21,363 bases of DNA, taken from CAZACZ01 sp964483695. GTDB taxonomy: Bacteria; Deinococcota; Deinococci; Deinococcales; Trueperaceae. Both the position numbers and the translations under genes were made by a program. Location of the stretch: assembly GCA_964483695.1 (NCBI GenBank), contig CAZACZ010000049.1, forward strand, positions 1 to 21,363. Reading direction: 5' to 3'. Each line of letters starts with the position of its first letter. Position 1 is the first letter of the stretch. The notes beneath the pieces were generated by a model that was not told where the DNA came from, made no database searches, and saw only the letters and a list, made by a program, of their open reading frames with translations. Positions 16,489-21,363 of this stretch are shown here, in pieces.

Positions 16489-17148
16489 GTGGATCCCGTC
16501 GCTGCCTTCCTGCGCACCGGCTTCGGCGTCATCGTGCATCGACGCCTGCGCGGCGTGTGGCTGCGCGGCGACGTCCCGGAAGGTGGCTTCGTGTGGGCCT
16601 CGAACCACCATGGGTGGTACGACGCGTTCGTCGCCGCCACCCTGTTGTGGCGCCGTGGACGGGACGTCACGGTGCTGGTGAGCGAGGCGAACCTCGCGCG
16701 CTTCGGCTACCTGCGGCGCGCCGGCGCCATCGGCGCGCACGAGCTTCGCCCGGCGCTGCGCGCGCTCCAGGGCGGGCACGCTGTGGTGGTCTTCCCCGAG
16801 GGCGAGCTGCGCCCCGCGGGCCCGCTGGGACCGCTAGCCGACGGTGCAGCCTGGTTGGCGAAGCGCGGCGACGCGCCGCTGGTGGCGGTAGCGACGCGGG
16901 TGGTGATGCGCGGCCACGAGCTGCCCGAGGCGTACCTCGACCTGAGCCCGGTCGGCGAGGGCAAGCTCGAACCGCACTTGCGCCAGCGCCTTGGCGCCCT
17001 CGACGACGCCTTGCGCACGAGCGATCCGCGCCTCCCCCTCGCCGGGTTCTCGCTGGCGATGGGTGGGCGCAGGAGCTGGGACGAGCGCCTGACGCGCGGC
17101 GAGAGCCGCGCAGCGCCGCGCAGGGCGCACGCCAAGGAGCCTCGGTGA
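16489..17148 (+). CDS. PlsC-like acyltransferase, probably acylating a carotenoid glycoside
   Basis: This is a 219-residue glycerolipid-acyltransferase-fold protein. The catalytic H-x4-D motif is NHHGWYDAF (His40, Asp45) and the acceptor-binding motif is VFPEGELRP (101-109). RGDVPEGGFVWASNHHG just before it is typical of PlsC relatives. The start is GTG, four bases after the lycopene cyclase stop, and its own stop overlaps the glycosyltransferase start by 4 bases. Lipid acyltransferases of this type sit in carotenoid clusters, for example CrtO in staphyloxanthin synthesis, where they esterify the sugar of a glycosylated carotenoid. That role is inferred here from the operon; a lysophosphatidate acyltransferase of membrane-lipid synthesis is the alternative. 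Confidence 0.85.
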   Translation: MDPVAAFLRTGFGVIVHRRLRGVWLRGDVPEGGFVWASNHHGWYDAFVAATLLWRRGRDVTVLVSEANLARFGYLRRAGAIGAHELRPALRALQGGHAVVVFPEGELRPAGPLGPLADGAAWLAKRGDAPLVAVATRVVMRGHELPEAYLDLSPVGEGKLEPHLRQRLGALDDALRTSDPRLPLAGFSLAMGGRRSWDERLTRGESRAAPRRAHAKEPR

Positions 17149-18278
17149 CGGCACTCTTCTTGCTGGTGACGGCGTTCTTGGTGGTGCGCTTGACGGGGAT
17201 CGCGATCAACCTGCGCGCGTTCCCGGTGCTGGGCACGGCCGCCGAGCGGACGCACGCCACCGGCGTTCCCGCCGCAGCGGCAGCGTCCCGCGCCACATCG
17301 CTCGCCGCGCCGTCCCCGACGGTGTCGATCCTGGTGCCGGCCCGCGACGAGGCGGCCAACCTCGCGGAGCACCTCCCTGGGCTGCTGCGGCAGGACGCTC
17401 TGGAGGTGCTGGTGCTGGACGACGGCTCGCAGGACGACACCGCCGCCGTCGCACGCCGCCTCGCCGGAAGCGACGCACGCGTGCGCGTCCTCTCGGGCGC
17501 GCCGCTACCCCCCGGGTGGAGCGGGAAGAACTGGGCGTGCCACCAACTGGCCGCCGCCGCCCGCGGCGACGTGCTGCTGTTCACCGACGCCGACGTAGCG
17601 TGGGAGGACGGTGCGGTAGCTGCTTCGATCCACGAGATGCAGCGTCAGAGCGCCGACGTCTTCTCGGTCTTCCCGCACCAGCGCACCGGCAGCCTGGGCG
17701 AACGCGTCCTGGTTCCCTTGATCGACGACGTGCTGCTCTCGTTCCTACCGTTCCCGTTGCTGCGGCTCCCGCTCCCGGCGGCCTCCACCGCGAACGGCCA
17801 GGCGATCGCCGTCACCCGCAGTGCCTACGACGACCTCGGAGGCCACGCCGCCATGCGCGACGAGATCGTCGAGGACGTGCGGTTCGCGCGCCACGCCCGG
17901 AGCGAGGGCAAGCGGCTCGGCCTGGCGCTCGGCGGGACCATGGTGCGCGCGCGGATGTACCGCGGGTACCGCGAGGCCGTGCGCGGCTTCGCCAAGAGCA
18001 TGCCGGCGGCGCACGGCGGGTCGCGCGCGCTGCTGATGGGCGGAGCCGCGCTGCACGTACTGGTCTATACACTGCCGCTGCTGCTGGTTGCCTGGCAGCC
18101 GAGGTGGCTCGTCCCGCTGCTGCTGGCGATGCTCGGCCGCCTGCTGGTGAACGCCAAGACGGGCCGCGGCGCGTTCGCCGAGGCGTTGCTGGTGCCCGTC
18201 ACCCCGTTGCTGGCGCTGCCGGTCTACCTGCGCTCGCTGCGGCGCTCGGTGGTGTGGAAAGGGCGGGCGTACGCATGA
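17145..18278 (+). CDS. family 2 glycosyltransferase, CrtQ-like, membrane-bound
   Basis: This is a 377-residue GT-A fold glycosyltransferase. An N-terminal membrane helix (about 2-22) precedes the catalytic domain. That domain has VSILVPARDEAANL (60-73), VLVLDDGSQDDT (88-99), the block PPGWSGKNWACHQLA (122-136), the DxD motif LLFTDADVAWED (144-155) and DEIVEDVRFARHAR (239-252) with the candidate catalytic base. Two or three hydrophobic helices follow near 299-362. The GWSGKNWAC block is shared with CrtQ-like and related carotenoid or hopanoid glycosyltransferases. I chose the GTG at the GTGA overlap with the acyltransferase stop, with AAGGAG upstream; the longer frame upstream is a shadow of the acyltransferase. 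It probably adds a sugar to a hydroxylated carotenoid at the cytoplasmic membrane. The sugar donor is unknown. Confidence 0.88.
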   Translation: MTALFLLVTAFLVVRLTGIAINLRAFPVLGTAAERTHATGVPAAAAASRATSLAAPSPTVSILVPARDEAANLAEHLPGLLRQDALEVLVLDDGSQDDTAAVARRLAGSDARVRVLSGAPLPPGWSGKNWACHQLAAAARGDVLLFTDADVAWEDGAVAASIHEMQRQSADVFSVFPHQRTGSLGERVLVPLIDDVLLSFLPFPLLRLPLPAASTANGQAIAVTRSAYDDLGGHAAMRDEIVEDVRFARHARSEGKRLGLALGGTMVRARMYRGYREAVRGFAKSMPAAHGGSRALLMGGAALHVLVYTLPLLLVAWQPRWLVPLLLAMLGRLLVNAKTGRGAFAEALLVPVTPLLALPVYLRSLRRSVVWKGRAYA

Positions 18279-19423
18279 GCACGGTCGCTCGGGCCCTCCC
18301 GTCCCCCACCGGCCAGCCGGTGGTAGGGCATCTGGGGCGCTGGGGGCGGGAGCCGCTGGCGTTGCTGGACGAAGGCGCACGGCTGGGGCGCGTGTTCGAA
18401 CTGCGTCTGTGGCGCCGCGCCGTCGTGGGCTACGGCCCGGAGTGGAACCGGTTGGTCCTGGGCGACCTCGACACCTTCCGCAGCAAGGGAAGCCTCAGCG
18501 CGCTCAGCCCGTACCTCAACGGCGGCGTGGTGATGACCGACCATCCGGAGCACGGACCGCGCCGGAAAGAACTCAACCCGCACTTCCATGCGGGTAGCGT
18601 CGCCGTGCTCCGCGAGCGGCTCGAGCGGATCGTCGCCCGAGAGCTGCCTACTGCGCGCTTCGACACCCTCGCGTGGGCGCTGCACGTGGTGCCGCGGATG
18701 CTCGACGAGGCGTTCTTCGGCGGCGACTTCCCGCTGGCGCTGCTGGAGGCGTTCGTCGCGCCGCTGCACCGGCCCCTGCCGTGGCCGCTGCTGCCGCGAC
18801 CGTGGGTCTTCCGCCGCGTCGATGCCGGGATCGCACGGGTGCTTGCCGCACCGAGGGAAGGGACGTTGGCGCACGGGCTGGCCGGCGTCGGTGGAGCGGG
18901 CGAGGAACTCCGCGTAGCCCTGGCGGCTGCGTTCGACACCACCGCGCATACCCTGGCCTGGGCGCTGTGGTACCTGGCGGGAACGCCCAACGACGGCTCG
19001 GCCGAGGAGGTCCGGGAGGTGGTGCAGGAGACCTTGCGCCTCTACCCCGCCGGGTGGCTCGGCAGCCGCGTGGCCTCCAAGCCGTTCGCCTTCGACGGCC
19101 GTACCTTCGAGCGCAGCTCGTTGGTGTTCTACAGCCCGTACCTCACCCACCGCGATCCCGAGCTCTGGCCCGATCCGGAACGCTTCGACCCGACACGCTT
19201 CCGCCAGCGCAGACCAGCCTGGGGCTACGTGCCCTTCAGTGCCGGGGAACGCACCTGCCTTGGCATGCACCTCGCCCACTTGATCCTCGAGGTCGCGCTG
19301 CTTCCGTTCGGGGCGGGGCGCGCCGTGTCGGTCGGCGGCGACCCGCGACCGCGCACCGGGCTGACGCTGTCGCCCCGTGGCCCCTTGTGGGTCGAACCGC
19401 GCGCCGGGCTGACCCAGCAGTGA
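18275..19423 (+). CDS. cytochrome P450, CYP175/CYP287-like carotenoid hydroxylase candidate
   Basis: This is a 382-residue P450, similar in length to Thermus CYP175A1 (389). It has the C-helix HPEHGPRRKELNPHF (90-104), I-helix AAAFDTTAHTLAW (217-229), ETLRLYP (252-258; ExxR), PDPERFDPTRF (299-309) and the heme-binding FSAGERTCLGMHLA (321-334) with ligand Cys328. The I-helix has Ala-Phe-Asp-Thr-Thr where the family norm is (A/G)Gx(D/E)T, so the glycine is missing. The ATG overlaps the glycosyltransferase stop (ATGA). In Deinococcota, P450s hydroxylate the beta rings of carotenoids (CYP175A1 at C3; CYP287A1 of Deinococcus at C2), and the operon supports such a role. It would act on a membrane-embedded carotene and needs electrons from ferredoxin partners not seen here. 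The hydroxylation position is not determined. Confidence 0.9.
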   Translation: MSTVARALPSPTGQPVVGHLGRWGREPLALLDEGARLGRVFELRLWRRAVVGYGPEWNRLVLGDLDTFRSKGSLSALSPYLNGGVVMTDHPEHGPRRKELNPHFHAGSVAVLRERLERIVARELPTARFDTLAWALHVVPRMLDEAFFGGDFPLALLEAFVAPLHRPLPWPLLPRPWVFRRVDAGIARVLAAPREGTLAHGLAGVGGAGEELRVALAAAFDTTAHTLAWALWYLAGTPNDGSAEEVREVVQETLRLYPAGWLGSRVASKPFAFDGRTFERSSLVFYSPYLTHRDPELWPDPERFDPTRFRQRRPAWGYVPFSAGERTCLGMHLAHLILEVALLPFGAGRAVSVGGDPRPRTGLTLSPRGPLWVEPRAGLTQQ

Positions 19424-19447
19424 CGTCACCATGACGTCACGGTGACG
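19420..19447. repeat. TGACG direct repeats phased at 11 bp, with palindromic TGACGTCA cores
   Basis: TGACG occurs at 19421, 19432 and 19443, exactly 11 bases apart. The first two copies are full TGACGTCA palindromes. GTGACGTCA (19420-19428) and TGACGTCAC (19432-19440) also pair as a perfect 9-bp stem with a 3-base loop. The array begins at the P450 stop codon. It may be a regulator-binding array or a transcript-end hairpin; there is no T-run after it. Confidence 0.6.
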
Positions 19448-19644
19448 ACGCCAGCCGGCCCGGTCGCGCCCTAGGCTGGCCTCGTTGCCGCCGGTATCGT
19501 CGCGGGGGGCCGGGCCGCCAGGGGGCCGTGCGTGCGGGGACGGGAGACCGCGGTGCCGGGCGCCGCGTTCACGGTACCTGCACCGTCGCTGCACGCCGTG
19601 CGAACGGTCGGCGGCTAGCGTGGCACCTAGGACGGAGGACCTCC

Positions 19645-19920
19645 ATGGATCGTTGGGCACACGGGTACTACCACATGACACCGTTCGGCTGGGTCGGCAT
19701 GATCCTCTTCTGGGCCGCGCTGATCCTGCTCATCGTGTGGCTGGTTCGTAGCTTCGACTTCGGCCGCGGTTCGCGTCGCGAACCGCCCGCGCCGTTCGCT
19801 CCGCCGGCGTCGCCGTCGACGCCACGCGGCGACCGCGCCATGGAGATCGCTCGCGAACGCTACGCCAAAGGCGAGATCGACGCCGAGCAGTTCGAGAAGC
19901 TGAAGCGCGATCTAACCTGA
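19645..19920 (+). CDS. small SHOCT-domain membrane protein
   Basis: This is a 91-residue protein with a short His/Tyr-containing N-terminus (MDRWAHGYYHMTPFGW), one membrane helix (GMILFWAALILLIVWLV, about 18-34), a Pro/Arg-rich linker and a C-terminal SHOCT motif (AMEIARERYAKGEIDAEQFEKLKRDL, about 65-90). SHOCT is a short domain of unknown biochemical role at the end of many small membrane proteins. GGAGG lies six bases before the ATG. The CopB-type ATPase starts 115 bases downstream on the same strand, and SHOCT proteins are often found beside heavy-metal ATPases, so a link to copper handling is plausible but unproven. The ATPase has its own promoter candidate, so the two need not share a transcript. 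Confidence 0.87.
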   Translation: MDRWAHGYYHMTPFGWVGMILFWAALILLIVWLVRSFDFGRGSRREPPAPFAPPASPSTPRGDRAMEIARERYAKGEIDAEQFEKLKRDLT

Positions 19921-19959
19921 CGGCCCCAGCCGACCCCGATCGCGGCGGCCCCGCCCGGC

Positions 19960-19989
19960 TTGACGAGAGCGTGCCGTGGGGGGTATCGT
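19960..19989 (+). promoter_or_regulatory. candidate promoter of the copper ATPase gene
   Basis: TTGACG (19960-19965) and TATCGT (19984-19989) are separated by 18 bases. A G-run directly abuts the -10 (GTGGGGGGTAT), a pattern reminiscent of CsoR-type copper operators. It lies 47 bases before the ATPase start codon. Confidence 0.45.
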
Positions 19990-19997
19990 TCCAGCCT

Positions 19998-20015
19998 CCA
20001 CCCCAGGGGGGGTGG
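19998..20015. promoter_or_regulatory. inverted repeat, possible CsoR-like operator or leader hairpin
   Basis: CCACCCC (19998-20004) and GGGGTGG (20009-20015) form a perfect 7-base inverted repeat with a 4-base spacer, just after the candidate -10. G/C-tract inverted repeats are typical operators for CsoR-family copper sensors. No such regulator gene lies in the window, so the assignment is tentative. Confidence 0.4.
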
Positions 20016-20035
20016 GGCCTTAGGAGCGGACTCCC

Positions 20036-21363
20036 ATGGACGATCGCCAAGGCACGCATCATCACCACGACCCACACCCCACCGCGAAGGAGCGCGCCTC
20101 GCACGTCGGCGAGCACGCCGAGCAGGCGGGTCGGGAGCACGAAGGGCCCGGCCACGAGGGCCACGACCCGGCCGGCCACGACCCGGCGACGTTCCGTCGG
20201 CGTTTCTGGGTCACGCTGGCCCTCACGCTGCCGGTGCTGTACTTCAGCGATCAGCTCCAGGCGTGGTTCGGCTACCAGGCCGTAGCGTTCGCCGGCGTGC
20301 GTTGGCTGCAGCCGCTGCTCGGCACCGTCATCTACTTCTACGGCGGATGGGTGTTCCTGACCCACGCCCGGCGCGAGCTGGCGGCGCGCGCGCCGGGCAT
20401 GATGACGCTCATCGGCCTCGCCATCACCGTCGCGTACGGCTACAGCATGGCGGTCGCTCTTGGCGTCCAAGGCATGCCGTTCTTCTGGGAGTTGGCGACG
20501 CTGGTGAGCATCATGCTGCTCGGCCACTGGCTCGAGATGGCCAGCGTGCGCGGCGCCTCCAACGCCCTGGAAGCCCTGACGAAATTGATTCCGACCGTCG
20601 CGCATCGCCTCCACGGCAGCGACCTCCGCGACGTGCCGGTCGCCGACCTGGCGGTGGGGGACCGCATCCTCGTGCGCCCCGGCGAGCAGGTACCGGCCGA
20701 CGGCGAGGTCGAGGACGGCGCCAGCAACGTCAACGAAGCGTTCTTGACCGGGGAATCGCGGCCGGTGAGCAAGCGCGAAGGGGACGAGGTCGTCGCCGCC
20801 AGCGTGAACGGCGAAGGCGCCTTGACGGTCCGCGTGACGCGCACCGGCGACGCCACCACGTTGTCGCAGATCCAGCGGCTGGTGCGCGAGGCGCAGGCGG
20901 CCCGCAGCCGCTTCCAGGATCTCGCGGACCGCGCGGCAGGCTGGCTGTTCTACGTGGCGCTGGCCGCCGGCGCGATCACCTTCCTGGCGTGGACGGTGGC
21001 CGGGGCCGACACGCAGCAAGCGATCGCGCGTGCCGTCACCGTGCTCGTAATCGCCTGCCCGCACGCGCTCGGCCTGGCGATCCCGCTGGTCACCGTCAAC
21101 GCCACCGCCATGAGCGCGTCCCACGGCATCCTGGTGCGCAACCGGCAGGCGTTCGAACGCGCCCGCGCCATCGAACGCGTGGCGTTCGACAAGACCGGCA
21201 CGCTCACGGAGGGGGCCTTCGGGGTCCGCGCGGTGCATGCCGAAGCGATCGACCCCGACGAGGCGCTGCGCATCGCGGCCACGCTCGAACGACGCAGCGA
21301 GCACCCGCTGGCCGCCGCCGTGGTCGCCGGGGCCGAAGCGAGGGACCTACCGATCGGCGAAGC
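20036..21363 (+). CDS. copB: CopB-type heavy-metal P-type ATPase (N-terminal part, runs off right edge)
   Basis: The first 442 residues of a P1B-type metal-transporting ATPase are visible. The N-terminus (about 1-53) is His-rich (THHHHDPHP, HEGPGHEGHD) instead of carrying a CxxC metal-binding domain. Membrane helices follow from about residue 57, then the actuator motif LTGESRPVSK, the intramembrane metal site VIACPHALGLAIP (C341-P342-H343), the phosphorylation site FDKTGTLTEG (Asp385) and the SEHPLA motif (HP). CPH instead of CPC, together with the His-rich tail, marks the P1B-3/CopB group, which exports copper or silver ions across the inner membrane. The ATG is preceded by AGGAG nine bases upstream. 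The rest of the ATP-binding domain and the last helices lie beyond the window. The metal is inferred from the motif class. Confidence 0.93.
   Translation, partial: MDDRQGTHHHHDPHPTAKERASHVGEHAEQAGREHEGPGHEGHDPAGHDPATFRRRFWVTLALTLPVLYFSDQLQAWFGYQAVAFAGVRWLQPLLGTVIYFYGGWVFLTHARRELAARAPGMMTLIGLAITVAYGYSMAVALGVQGMPFFWELATLVSIMLLGHWLEMASVRGASNALEALTKLIPTVAHRLHGSDLRDVPVADLAVGDRILVRPGEQVPADGEVEDGASNVNEAFLTGESRPVSKREGDEVVAASVNGEGALTVRVTRTGDATTLSQIQRLVREAQAARSRFQDLADRAAGWLFYVALAAGAITFLAWTVAGADTQQAIARAVTVLVIACPHALGLAIPLVTVNATAMSASHGILVRNRQAFERARAIERVAFDKTGTLTEGAFGVRAVHAEAIDPDEALRIAATLERRSEHPLAAAVVAGAEARDLPIGE

Noticed and set aside
16557..17144. N-terminal extension of the glycosyltransferase frame
   Set aside because: The extra residues are an arginine-rich out-of-frame reading of the acyltransferase gene. 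Homology starts at the GTG at 17145.
17516..18274. N-terminal extension of the P450 frame
   Set aside because: It is a shadow of the glycosyltransferase gene. The P450 begins at the ATG at 18275 and has normal length from there.
19420..19440. Intrinsic terminator after the carotenoid operon
   Set aside because: The 9-bp hairpin is perfect but no T-run follows. The phased TGACG repeats offer another explanation, so it is listed as a repeat instead.
19448..19644. Possible promoter upstream of the SHOCT gene
   Set aside because: TAGCGT-like and GTATCG-like hexamers occur but none has a convincing -35 partner at 16-18 bases. The stretch is GC-rich and I can support no feature in it besides the ribosome site.

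Overview
This is a very GC-rich bacterial window with dense, mostly operonic genes, several GTG starts and 4-base start/stop overlaps. The gene content fits the Deinococcota, perhaps a Trueperaceae-like lineage. The signs are a fused CrtYc/CrtYd-type lycopene cyclase in an operon with an acyltransferase, a glycosyltransferase and a CYP175/CYP287-like P450, plus SbcCD and YhaNO nuclease systems. This placement is inference from family knowledge; no rRNA or marker gene is present to confirm it.

Layout. (1) 1-3062, minus strand: a YhaO-type metallophosphoesterase followed by a YhaN-type AAA ATPase that runs off the left edge, forming a putative DNA-end-processing pair. (2) 3063-3301: divergent intergenic region with a candidate promoter and three GAAACG half-sites. 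(3) 3302-6796, plus strand: an IclR regulator, a PcaF-like thiolase and a fused alpha/beta CoA-transferase, probably one operon handling a 3-oxoacyl-CoA such as 3-oxoadipyl-CoA or acetoacetyl-CoA. (4) 6821-12251, minus strand: sbcD, sbcC and a Gfo/Idh/MocA oxidoreductase with a Cys-rich insertion. Each junction is an ATGA overlap, so the oxidoreductase appears translationally coupled to the nuclease complex. (5) 12391-13053 minus: LysE/RhtB exporter; divergently, 13122-13946 plus: a SAM-dependent methyltransferase. (6) 14111-15587 plus: a MarR regulator and an MhqO-like extradiol (VOC) dioxygenase/glyoxalase, preceded by a perfect palindrome that overlaps a candidate promoter. (7) 15696-19423 plus: four tightly packed carotenoid genes (lycopene cyclase, acyltransferase, glycosyltransferase, P450). 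(8) 19645 to the right edge, plus: a small SHOCT membrane protein and a CopB-type CPH copper/silver P-type ATPase, cut off at the right edge.

How they fit together. The carotenoid operon has the enzyme types expected to turn lycopene into a beta-cyclic carotenoid, hydroxylate it, glycosylate it and acylate the sugar, as in the thermozeaxanthins of Thermus. Two separate SMC-like nuclease systems, a quinone/aromatic stress pair and a copper exporter suggest a stress-tolerant lifestyle.

No tRNA, rRNA, CRISPR array, transposase or phage gene was seen. No gene-free stretch exceeds 300 bases. I found no clearly unprecedented system. The most unusual items are the oxidoreductase coupled to sbcC, the compact carotenoid-ester operon, and the 11-bp-phased TGACG repeats after the P450.
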